Assembly: GCF_007097395.1 (NCBI RefSeq)
Contig: NZ_VKDC01000032.1
Location: 1-64,000, forward strand
Reading direction: 5' to 3'
From: Fulvivirga sp. M361
GTDB taxonomy: Bacteria > Bacteroidota > Bacteroidia > Cytophagales > Cyclobacteriaceae
Length of the DNA: 64,000 nt
Part shown: in pieces, positions 27,841 to 35,980 of the stretch
Numbering within the stretch: position 1 is the first letter of the stretch
Layout of the letters: each line of letters starts with the position of its first letter
Notes under the pieces: generated by a model
The model's input: the letters and a program-made list of their open reading frames with translations, nothing else
Told to the model about the DNA's origin: nothing
The model's database searches: none
Position numbers and translations under genes: made by a program

Positions 27841-28797
27841 TCAATTTGAGCAAGCCTCAGGAGTGCTTGTGATCGTACAATCCTTGTTCGTTTCGATTAC
27901 TTTATGCACCTGACGAAATTTGGACTGAAGTACATCCAGCCAGATAAATTCAGCGATTTCATCCCTGTGTTTTTTAAACGGCCTGCCTGCCCATCCATGG
28001 CCGTCATTACAACCGGTCATTAAATAATATCCCTTTTTTAATTTCTCCAATCGGTCAGCAATGCTGGCCGCTCCATGAAGCACAAGATAACCAGGAGCAT
28101 CTTCGTTACAATAATGATGCGGTGCAGTGCCATACGGAACGAGGTTGTCGCATGTACCGTGAAAGAGTTGTGTGGGTATAGCCGATTCAGCAGAAATGAG
28201 ATTGATATCATAAATAGCTCCCGCCATACTAATGACACCTCCATAGGTAAAGCTTTTGGGTAATGGAGTCTGTGTTTCTTTCCAATAGGCGGCATGCAGT
28301 ACCGCTTCAGCACCGGCACTACTTCCGGCAAGTACAATGGCGCCAGGGTCAATGCTTAACCTCTTCTTACTTTCAATGATGTAGCGGGTGGCCTCAGCAA
28401 TTTCAAGTGCCACATGCTTAAAAGTAGCCAGCTTATTGGCCGCAGCCTGACCACAGCCAAATGATTTTCCTTTCATTGTCAAAGTATACGACATACTTAC
28501 GGTCACTATACCTCTTCTGGCCATATTTTCACAAAATTCGATAATGGCGGGCTCATCTCTGCTACCACCGGCAAAGCCCCCTCCATGGACGTATAAAATA
28601 ACGGGCCTGCTTTCTTTTTTATCATTGGCAGGCTGATAAATATCTATTTGAAGATCCTTATCCGGAGCATTAAGATAACGAACAGTTTCCTTATTTACCT
28701 CTTCAAAGATCTGTTCAGAGTAACGTTGTCCATAGATGTTAAAACTTGCTAAACAGATAAGTAAACAAGTTATTAAAATACAGTAGGGTCTGGTCAT
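27841..28797 (-). CDS. Secreted alpha/beta-hydrolase (carboxylesterase-like)
   Basis: About 318 residues. The frame is open further upstream, but the ATG at 28797 yields a clean signal peptide (MTRPYCILITCLLICLASF, then YGQ). The fold is an alpha/beta hydrolase of the BD-FAE/carboxylesterase type: oxyanion loop HGGGFAGGS, nucleophile serine in GSSAGAEA, and a late histidine in NDGHGWAG. The mature enzyme has several cysteines, consistent with periplasmic disulphides. Substrate unknown; feruloyl or acetyl esters are possible. It stands alone, with its promoter facing the TetR operon on the other strand. Confidence 0.85.
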   Translation of the reverse strand: MTRPYCILITCLLICLASFNIYGQRYSEQIFEEVNKETVRYLNAPDKDLQIDIYQPANDKKESRPVILYVHGGGFAGGSRDEPAIIEFCENMARRGIVTVSMSYTLTMKGKSFGCGQAAANKLATFKHVALEIAEATRYIIESKKRLSIDPGAIVLAGSSAGAEAVLHAAYWKETQTPLPKSFTYGGVISMAGAIYDINLISAESAIPTQLFHGTCDNLVPYGTAPHHYCNEDAPGYLVLHGAASIADRLEKLKKGYYLMTGCNDGHGWAGRPFKKHRDEIAEFIWLDVLQSKFRQVHKVIETNKDCTITSTPEACSN

Positions 28798-29177
28798 GAA
28801 ATTACTTTTTTGGATGGGATACGATAAATAGTCTACGTTAATCCTATTATTACATAGAAGATAACTTTTCATTGGCTTAAGAGTACGATACCGTCGATGA
28901 TCTTATTTGTTGATTGTTAAAATCATGTCATTCTTAATGTCTTCCAGGTATCTAATCCCTTGACAACAATAAATATAACAACAAGTGGATTAAAGTTTAT
29001 CCATTGGATTTAATCTTACGTCAGGCAAAAGCTATCGGGAAAATTGGGTACTAACTCTTACCTGCAATTAAGGAGTCATTTCTTTGTGTTACTAAAAAAT
29101 AAATAAGTTACGAAAATCGTATATTAATGGAACTATCGTAACATATTTAGAGTTCAACAATATATACTTTACTATAT
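28798..29177. other. Divergent promoter region, esterase / TetR operon
   Basis: An AT-rich 380-base gap without a gene. It must hold the promoters of both the minus-strand esterase and the plus-strand TetR operon. The one clear structure is the spaced inverted repeat at 29107-29142, listed separately. Confidence 0.5.
29107..29142. promoter_or_regulatory. Spaced inverted repeat, candidate TetR operator
   Basis: GTTACGA at 29107-29113 and TCGTAAC at 29136-29142 are perfect inverted 7-mers, 22 bases apart and 36 bases before the TetR start. The position fits an autoregulatory operator, but the spacer is longer than in classical TetR operators. Confidence 0.4.
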
Positions 29178-29774
29178 ATGAGTGAATTTGGTCATAGAAA
29201 AAGTTATCAAACCCTCATGGCAGCTTCCAAAACGCTGTTTTGGAAATATGGAATGCGTAAGGTCTCTGTAGAAGAAATATGCAAAGAGGCGGGGATCAGT
29301 AAAATGACCTTTTACCGCATGTTTAAGAATAAAAATGAACTGATATATGAACTGCTTAGTGCGATCTATACCAAGGGATTTGAAGATTATAAAAACCTCA
29401 TGGCTGAGGAAATCTCTTTTCCTGAAAAAGTAAAGAAGATCTTATTACTCAAACATGAAGGTACCCAGGATGTAAGCCGGGAGTTTATTACAGAAGTTTA
29501 CAAAAGTGATGATGCATCGTTACAAAAGTTGCTGGCCGATTATCAGGAGAAAACCACCAAAGAGCTACGCAAAGATTTTATAGAAGCGCAAAAACAAGGT
29601 TGGATACATAAAGACCTCAAAATGGATTCTATCTTTTATCTCCTCAACCTTATCCAGGAAAAGCTATTCGACCCCGTCTATATTGCGCTTCATTCGAATA
29701 TTCAAGAGGCTATAATGGAAATGACCAATTTTTTCTTTTATGGCATAATGTCTCCGGAAAATCAAAAAAAGTGA
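29178..29774 (+). CDS. TetR/AcrR-family transcriptional regulator
   Basis: A 198-residue cytosolic regulator. The N-terminal TetR helix-turn-helix spans about residues 10-56 (VSVEEICKEAGISKMTFYRM) and is followed by an all-helical ligand and dimer domain without recognisable ligand signature. It is the first gene of a five-partner transport operon: its TGA stop overlaps the GTG start of the outer-membrane gene (GTGA). This placement makes it the probable local repressor, responding to the exported compound. The inverted repeat just upstream may be its site. Confidence 0.88.
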   Translation: MSEFGHRKSYQTLMAASKTLFWKYGMRKVSVEEICKEAGISKMTFYRMFKNKNELIYELLSAIYTKGFEDYKNLMAEEISFPEKVKKILLLKHEGTQDVSREFITEVYKSDDASLQKLLADYQEKTTKELRKDFIEAQKQGWIHKDLKMDSIFYLLNLIQEKLFDPVYIALHSNIQEAIMEMTNFFFYGIMSPENQKK

Positions 29775-30904
29775 AACACGTATTTCTTATGGTGATACTG
29801 TTTGGTTCCCTTTCGCTCGATGCACAGCGTACTTTTAACTTTGATGGACAATTGTCCGGTGTAGCCAACTACAGCCCGGACAACACCATACGTGGCTTGC
29901 TGAATGGCAGGTACCTGCCGGAATTAAATTATGATTGGAAACCGGATAGCGCGTATAGCTGGTATTTTGAAGCTTCAGCGAATATGTATGGCTCGGCTTA
30001 TTTTTATACAAGTGATTCTGCTTCAATAGAAGGGGATGTCCGGGCCTATAGAATATGGACCCGTTTTTCCGGCAAACAATATGAAGTAAGGCTGGGCCTG
30101 CAAAAAATAGATTTTGGTTCTGCCATGGTATTGCGGCCACTTCAGTGGTTTAATGAAATTGATCCCCGTGACCCGTTGGCCATTACAGATGGGGTGAATG
30201 CTGTTTTAGTGAAATATTATTTTCTAAACAATGCAAATGTTTGGTTCTGGGCTTTGTACGGCAATCAAGATCCCCGAGGTTTTGACCTGGCCGGATCGCA
30301 CAAAAATGCCCCGGAATTTGGAGGGAGGTTTCAATACCCCATCCCTAAAGGTGAGCTGGCTTTATCTTATCATCACCGTACCGCAGATGCCACTGAAATT
30401 ACCGATAACCCCGGGTTTGAACAGGTTCCTGAAAATAGAATTGGTCTGGATGGAAAATGGGACCTAGGAGTTGGTCTTTGGTTTGAAGGGGCCTACATCA
30501 AAAAACAAAAGAACATCGGTTTATTTACGCATCAGGTATTGGCCACATTAGGCATGGACTACACCTTTGGTGTGGGAAGCGGGTTGAATGTAGTGGCAGA
30601 ACATCTGATGATCGGCTATGATCAAACCGGGATTGGTTTTGCTGCAAACTACAATACCACTGCATTGAACATATCTTATCCTATCGGTTTTTTCGACAAC
30701 CTAAACATGTTTACCACTTACAGTTGGGAGGCTGAAACGGCTTCCTTTTTCCTAAATTATCAGCATGATTTTAGAAGGGTCACGGGCTTTTTTATGGTGT
30801 ACTACACACCAACGACCACTTTGGATTTAGGCAATGAGGGGAGCGATTTTGTAAACTCATTTACCGGTCCAGGACTACGGGTGATGCTGGTTTTTAATCA
30901 TTAA
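29771..30904 (+). CDS. Outer-membrane beta-barrel protein of the transport operon
   Basis: A 377-residue exported protein starting with GTG inside the preceding stop codon. The signal peptide ends at LSLDAQ. The mature part is a run of amphipathic strands rich in Y, W, F and G, ending with a strand that looks like a barrel closure ('GPGLRVMLVFNH'), so I expect a monomeric outer-membrane barrel. No specific family is recognised. Operon position between TetR and the ABC genes suggests it is the outer-membrane exit or acceptor for whatever the ABC transporter moves. Confidence 0.72.
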   Translation: MKHVFLMVILFGSLSLDAQRTFNFDGQLSGVANYSPDNTIRGLLNGRYLPELNYDWKPDSAYSWYFEASANMYGSAYFYTSDSASIEGDVRAYRIWTRFSGKQYEVRLGLQKIDFGSAMVLRPLQWFNEIDPRDPLAITDGVNAVLVKYYFLNNANVWFWALYGNQDPRGFDLAGSHKNAPEFGGRFQYPIPKGELALSYHHRTADATEITDNPGFEQVPENRIGLDGKWDLGVGLWFEGAYIKKQKNIGLFTHQVLATLGMDYTFGVGSGLNVVAEHLMIGYDQTGIGFAANYNTTALNISYPIGFFDNLNMFTTYSWEAETASFFLNYQHDFRRVTGFFMVYYTPTTTLDLGNEGSDFVNSFTGPGLRVMLVFNH

Positions 30905-30916
30905 CCATAAATTATT

Positions 30917-31630
30917 ATGACTACTGAAAGTATCATTTCCATCAAAGACGTTACCAAACGGTTTCCTGTTGGAGGTGGAGAATTTACAGCACTGCATAAA
31001 ATCAACCTGGAATTTGAAACAGGTGAATTTTCGGGATTGATCGGGCCAAGCGGTTCCGGTAAGACTACTTTGCTGAATATTATGGGGTCCCTAGATACTC
31101 CTACGGAAGGTCAGGCCATCGTTATGGGGAAGGACATTTCTAAACTTACCCATAAACAATCCGCATTATTGAGAAATATGCATTTAGGCTTTGTGTTCCA
31201 GGTGTACAATCTACTGCCTGTTTACACTGTTTTTGAGAATGTTGAGTTTTCTCTCTTGTTACAAAATTGGAGTGCTGCCGAAAGAAAGAAAATGGTAATG
31301 GAATCGTTGGAATGGGTGGGACTGCAAGATATAGCTGACAAAAAACCTGCAAAATTATCAGGAGGAGAAGGTCAGCGGGTAGCTATTGCCAGGGCCATGG
31401 TGAAGCGCCCTGAGATTGTGTTGGCCGATGAGCCTACGGCAAACCTGGACGCTGCCAATGCACACACCATAATACAGACCATGAAAAGGTTAAGCCACGA
31501 GTTGAAAACCACTTTCATATTTTCCACGCACGATGAAAAAGTGATGGGTTACCTGGACCGTATCATTTCTTTGGAAGACGGTAAGGTTAAAAAAGAACAA
31601 CAGGTAGAAGCTAAATTTTCTCTGTCATGA
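30917..31630 (+). CDS. ABC transporter ATPase, LolD/MacB type
   Basis: A 237-residue ATPase with Walker A GPSGSGKTT, Q-loop 'FVFQVYNLLPVY', signature LSGGEGQRVAIARA, Walker B 'EIVLADEPTANLD' and H-loop STHD. The 'VYNLLPVYT' Q-loop and 'PTANLD' are typical of the LolD/MacB mechanotransmission class, not of importers. Its ATG start lies 12 bases after the barrel gene. Its stop overlaps the first permease (ATGA), indicating translational coupling. Confidence 0.93.
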   Translation: MTTESIISIKDVTKRFPVGGGEFTALHKINLEFETGEFSGLIGPSGSGKTTLLNIMGSLDTPTEGQAIVMGKDISKLTHKQSALLRNMHLGFVFQVYNLLPVYTVFENVEFSLLLQNWSAAERKKMVMESLEWVGLQDIADKKPAKLSGGEGQRVAIARAMVKRPEIVLADEPTANLDAANAHTIIQTMKRLSHELKTTFIFSTHDEKVMGYLDRIISLEDGKVKKEQQVEAKFSLS

Positions 31631-32784
31631 AGCTTGCATTCATTTTAGCCTATAAAAATTTGATAGGGGCGGGTTTGCGAACATGGCTGAACGTCGGCAT
31701 ATTGTCATTTGCCTTTGTGCTGATCATATTTTACAATGGCATACTGGACGGGTGGAATGACCAGGCGCGCAGAGATACCATAGACTGGGAAATAGGGCAG
31801 GGGCAAATCAGCTTTAACCAATACGACCCTTTTGACCCTTTTACGGTTATGGATGGGCACGGAGTACTTCCGGAGAAAGATCGTAAGGGGTTGGTGCCTG
31901 TTTTATTGAGGCAAGGCACTATATACCCGGAAGGGAGAATGTTGTCTGTGATGATAAAAGGAATTGATGCCGGTCAAACTGCCTTGAAGTTGCCCACTCA
32001 TTTATTAACGGAAAGTGATGCTGACATTCCCGTGATCATAGGCAAGCGAATGGCTAAATCAGCCAGGTTAAAAAAAGGGGATGAGGTATTGATACGGTGG
32101 CGGGATGATAAGGGCACTTATGACGCATCGAGTGTTACTGTAGAAGGTGTTTTTGACTGCAATGTCTCTGCCGTGGACCAGGGACAGGTATGGATGAGCA
32201 TAGACAAGCTTTGGGAAATGACAGGGTTAAAGGACCACACTACCTATTCTATCATAACCGACGGGAAAATAAACAAGGTAGCAGATGGATGGAATTATTC
32301 ATCCCGGGAGGACCTGTTATCCGATCTCACCAGGATGATAGCCATGAAGCAAAAGAGCAGTTCTATTATGTACGGCCTGCTGTTGACTATTGCTTTATTG
32401 GCCATTTTTGATACGCAGGTGCTGTCTATTTTCAGAAGGCAAAAGGAAATAGGGACCTACATAGCGCTGGGGATGACCCGTATGCGTGTGGTGTGGCTTT
32501 TTACAGTAGAAGGGACCATGTACAGTTTTTTAGCCACTGTGGTAGGATGTGTCTACGGCATTCCATTTTTTATCTATATGTCTAAAGCAGGGATGGGTAT
32601 GCCTGAAGCCAATCAGGAAATGGGGATTGTGGTGGCTGAGAGAATATTCCCGGTTTACAGTGCAGGGCTCATTTTAAGTACTGTTGCTCTGGTGATAATC
32701 TCGGCTACTGTGGTGAGTTTTTTGCCCTCTCGTAAGATAGCCAAAATGAATCCGGTAGACGCACTTAAAGGAAAAATGCAATGA
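31627..32784 (+). CDS. ABC transporter permease, FtsX/LolC-like (first)
   Basis: A 385-residue permease with one N-terminal transmembrane helix (about residues 20-40), a large periplasmic domain (about 45-250) and three C-terminal helices containing the FtsX domain ('FRRQKEIGTYIALGMTR'). This is the MacB/LolCE layout. It overlaps both neighbours by 4 bases (ATGA), so it is expressed in step with the ATPase and the second permease. Expected to form a heterodimer with the next protein. Confidence 0.92.
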   Translation: MKLAFILAYKNLIGAGLRTWLNVGILSFAFVLIIFYNGILDGWNDQARRDTIDWEIGQGQISFNQYDPFDPFTVMDGHGVLPEKDRKGLVPVLLRQGTIYPEGRMLSVMIKGIDAGQTALKLPTHLLTESDADIPVIIGKRMAKSARLKKGDEVLIRWRDDKGTYDASSVTVEGVFDCNVSAVDQGQVWMSIDKLWEMTGLKDHTTYSIITDGKINKVADGWNYSSREDLLSDLTRMIAMKQKSSSIMYGLLLTIALLAIFDTQVLSIFRRQKEIGTYIALGMTRMRVVWLFTVEGTMYSFLATVVGCVYGIPFFIYMSKAGMGMPEANQEMGIVVAERIFPVYSAGLILSTVALVIISATVVSFLPSRKIAKMNPVDALKGKMQ

Positions 32785-34055
32785 TCAGGTTTTTGATAAA
32801 AGGAATTCTCGGAGATAAGAACCGTAGTGTGCTCCCCATTATCATTATTACCATTGGCGTATCACTTACCATTTTATTGAGTGGATACCTGCGAGGGGTA
32901 ATGGGAGATATGATAGACCAGTCCGCTCGCTTTGATACGGGGCACGTCAAAATTATGTCGCGCTCTTATGCTGAAGATCAGGTGCAGATGCCTAATGATC
33001 TGGCTTTATTGGGAGTGGAGGCCATAAAAGAGCAATTGGCCAGTGATTACCCGGATGTACAATGGGCAGATCGTATTAAATTTGGAGGATTGATCGATGT
33101 GCCTGACGGCAAGGAAGGTTCTAAGGGACAAGGTCCGGCTGCCGGATTAGCTTTTGACCTGTTTTCCGGTGTCAGCGGAGAAGATGAACGTTTGAATATC
33201 TCTCATTCCATTGTAAAAGGAAAATTACCTTCTCAGCCAAGGGAGGCTTTGATAGGAAACGATTTTGCTGATAAGCTGAACATTCAAATGGGGGATGAGA
33301 TCACCTACATGGGTACCACCATGAACGGAAGTATGACCTTTGAGAACTTTGTAGTGAGTGGCACTATTAAATTTGGCATCGCTGCCATGGACAAAGGGGC
33401 CATTATTATAGATATCTCCGATGCCCGGGTACTTCTGGATATGCATGACGCTGTTGGTGAACTCTTAGGTTTTTTTGAAGGAGGTGTTTATGACGACGAT
33501 AAAGCGCTGGCAATAGCGGCTGAATTTAATCAAAAGTATGCGCATGACAAGGATGAGTATGCTCCCCAAATGTTTGCCTTGAGAGAACAAAACAGCTTAG
33601 GAGGTTACCTGGATTATGTCGACTATTTTGCCGGTTTATTTGTCGGGATCTTTGTGTTTGCAATGTCTGTTGTTTTGTGGAATACAGGATTATTGGGTGG
33701 TTTGCGAAGATACCAGGAGTTTGGTATTCGCCTGGCCCTGGGAGAATCCAGGGGGCACATTTATCGCACTTTGATTTACGAGGCAATATTCATTGGTTTC
33801 ACAGGTTCTGTAGCAGGCACGATAGTCGGGCTTTCCGGCACGTACTACTTACAGGTATATGGCATAGACGTGGGAGATATGATGCAGGAAAGCACCATGA
33901 TGGTACCCTCTATCATGCGCGCTAAAATGACACCTGACCTGTTATACATTGGTTTTGTACCTGGCTTGTTTGCCATGGTATTCGGCAACATGTTATCCGG
34001 TATTGGAATTTACAAACGATCTACAGCTTCTTTGTTTAAAGAGCTTGAGGTATAA
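32781..34055 (+). CDS. ABC transporter permease, FtsX/LolE-like (second)
   Basis: A 424-residue partner of the preceding permease with the same four-helix layout. The N-terminal helix is at about 15-35, the periplasmic domain at about 40-275, and the FtsX domain includes 'RRYQEFGIRLALGESRG'. The two permeases are only distantly similar, as for LolC and LolE. No proline-rich or pilus-type extension is present. Its stop is 18 bases before the LolA-like gene. Confidence 0.92.
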   Translation: MIRFLIKGILGDKNRSVLPIIIITIGVSLTILLSGYLRGVMGDMIDQSARFDTGHVKIMSRSYAEDQVQMPNDLALLGVEAIKEQLASDYPDVQWADRIKFGGLIDVPDGKEGSKGQGPAAGLAFDLFSGVSGEDERLNISHSIVKGKLPSQPREALIGNDFADKLNIQMGDEITYMGTTMNGSMTFENFVVSGTIKFGIAAMDKGAIIIDISDARVLLDMHDAVGELLGFFEGGVYDDDKALAIAAEFNQKYAHDKDEYAPQMFALREQNSLGGYLDYVDYFAGLFVGIFVFAMSVVLWNTGLLGGLRRYQEFGIRLALGESRGHIYRTLIYEAIFIGFTGSVAGTIVGLSGTYYLQVYGIDVGDMMQESTMMVPSIMRAKMTPDLLYIGFVPGLFAMVFGNMLSGIGIYKRSTASLFKELEV

Positions 34056-34073
34056 AATAAAAAAGGACTGAAA

Positions 34074-34805
34074 ATGAGAATATTCATCTTACTGACATTA
34101 ACAGGGTTTGGTTTCAGGGCAGACCCTCCGACGGCCAAAGAAATCATTGAAAAGGTAGAATTTAATATGACTTCGGATACCAGGATCGTGGAATCTGAGA
34201 TGGTGATTTATGGCAAACGTAAAAGCCGTACGATTTCCTCTCGCGGGTATTCCCGTGGAAAGTATGATAATTTTACAGAATACCTGGCCCCTGAAAGAGA
34301 GAAAGGGACCAAGATGTTAAAATTGAAAAACTATCTATGGATCTATTCTCCTTCTTCAGATCGTACGATACAGCTGTCCGGGCATATGTTACGTCAATCA
34401 CTGATGGGTTCTGACCTTTCCTATGAAGATATGATGGAAGACCGAAACCTTATCGACCTATATGATGCTGTGCTTTCAGGCGAAGAAGAGGTTGATGGTC
34501 GTAAGGTATGGGTGCTGACGCTTACCGCTAAAGTGGATGATGCCACCTACCAAAGCCGGAAAATGTGGATCGATCAGGAGCGTTATGTGCCGCTTAAAGA
34601 AGAGTTGTTTGCCAAAAGCGGGCAGCTACTCAAGAGGATGGTAATGAGTGATGTACAGCAAATAGACCGCCGCTGGTACCCTATGAAGGTGAACTATAAG
34701 GATATGCTAAAAGAGAGTAAAGGTACCGATTTTAGGGTGACAAAAATTGAGATCAACCCGGTGATCCCTGATCACATTTTTACAAAAAGCAGTTTGAAGA
34801 AATAA
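34074..34805 (+). CDS. LolA-like outer-membrane lipoprotein-sorting protein
   Basis: A 243-residue periplasmic protein. A short hydrophobic leader (to about residue 17) precedes a LolA-like half-barrel recognised by 'EMVIYGKRKSRTI', 'GTKMLKLKNYLWIYSPSSD' and 'KVNYKDMLKESKGTDF'. Members of this family sit with MacB/Lol-type ABC genes and a TetR gene in several phyla. The likely job is to carry a lipid or lipid-modified cargo from the ABC pump to the outer-membrane barrel encoded earlier in the operon. The cargo is unknown. A truncated second copy of its 3' end lies at 27548-27652. Confidence 0.85.
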   Translation: MRIFILLTLTGFGFRADPPTAKEIIEKVEFNMTSDTRIVESEMVIYGKRKSRTISSRGYSRGKYDNFTEYLAPEREKGTKMLKLKNYLWIYSPSSDRTIQLSGHMLRQSLMGSDLSYEDMMEDRNLIDLYDAVLSGEEEVDGRKVWVLTLTAKVDDATYQSRKMWIDQERYVPLKEELFAKSGQLLKRMVMSDVQQIDRRWYPMKVNYKDMLKESKGTDFRVTKIEINPVIPDHIFTKSSLKK

Positions 34806-34954
34806 TAGGATGTATTTCCTTGGCTCTGGTAGTAACAACAAAGAAGGTCACCGATCATTCTGGTCATACGCTTGATTTGAACAATATATAGTAATTTGCA
34901 TTAGCTTTTACAGGTAACCTTATTCTCAAGGCGCTTTGTACTCAGCATCGAGGT

Positions 34955-35836
34955 TCATTCATTGGAGGACTCTTTGCCTGAGTCATCCCATAGCCATTCA
35001 ATGGCACCTTTAAAATGTTCTCCCATAAACTGGCCATGAGTACCCTCCGTTCTTACAAACTTGTAGTCATAACCTTTAAACTTAAAAGCAGCGGCCATTT
35101 GCTGGTTGGCCAACCATACATTTCCGAAGATAATATCAATGTCATTTGATCCGGCCTGCAAGTATACTTTGAGGTCTTTTTTAGGAGACGAACGTACCAG
35201 GTAAGGATAAATGTGACCACCGCGAATGTTAATGTAAGCACCGGCAAAACTTAATACGCGGTGAAAATAATCCGGTCTTTGCCAGGCGGCTGTAAATGAA
35301 CAATTGCCACCAGAAGAGAACCCGCCGATAGCCCGTTGCATGGGATCATCGGTTAACCGGTAATATTTGGCAACTTCCGGTATCAGTGTGTTGATCAAAA
35401 AACTGACATAACGATCGCTCAGTTCGTCATATTCTTCACTGCGTTTAGAGTTCTCCATACGGTTTTCAGGATAATCTTCATCAATATTGCCCGGCTCAGC
35501 AAAAATGGCGATCGTCACAGGCATTTTATTAGCATGGATCAGTTCATCAAATACATCGGGAGCATAATGCCTTTTATCTACATAAGGGTGGTCTTTATCG
35601 GCGAAAACCCAACCATCCTGAAATACCATGAGGGCTGCGTCAGATTTTCCGTCGTATTGAGCCGGTACATATAAATAGTATTCCGGTATAGTTTTGTTTG
35701 GTATATAAGTATGTTGGTAATGGAGTGTTTTGTTACCGTACCTTTGGGAATGACACTTTCTATCAGTGTCTTCGGGGCATTTGCAGGCTGTTTTTATCCC
35801 TTGTCTGGGCATGGGATAATGCATGGAGTAGCACAA
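34955..35836 (-). CDS. Esterase D-like hydrolase with a disrupted N-terminus
   Basis: The 293-residue open frame is an alpha/beta hydrolase of the putative esterase (Fes/IroE) family: 'PEYYLYVPAQYD', 'MVFQDG', nucleophile GGFSSGGN, 'EGTHGQFMGEHF'. The first 30 or so residues do not look like the family and give no signal peptide. A proper one is found in another frame from the ATG at 35864 (MPKPLLLFIVVLLHALSHAQ), stopping at 35763. The third frame between them encodes 'ESVIPKGTVTKHSITN', which fits the family's usual lead-in. Two single-base shifts therefore separate signal, lead-in and catalytic body. It is a recent pseudogene or carries sequence errors. Confidence 0.75.
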   Translation of the reverse strand: MCYSMHYPMPRQGIKTACKCPEDTDRKCHSQRYGNKTLHYQHTYIPNKTIPEYYLYVPAQYDGKSDAALMVFQDGWVFADKDHPYVDKRHYAPDVFDELIHANKMPVTIAIFAEPGNIDEDYPENRMENSKRSEEYDELSDRYVSFLINTLIPEVAKYYRLTDDPMQRAIGGFSSGGNCSFTAAWQRPDYFHRVLSFAGAYINIRGGHIYPYLVRSSPKKDLKVYLQAGSNDIDIIFGNVWLANQQMAAAFKFKGYDYKFVRTEGTHGQFMGEHFKGAIEWLWDDSGKESSNE

Positions 35837-35980
35837 CGATAAACAATAGGAGGGGCTTTGGCATGGGCTTATTTTTCAGTAGATGTTACCACATCTGGTT
35901 AAAATCACTGTGTCAAAACACAGCGTCAAGTTAGCGGAATTTTGATTTTTAAGCCTTTAATGTGATTTTTCAATCTTAAA

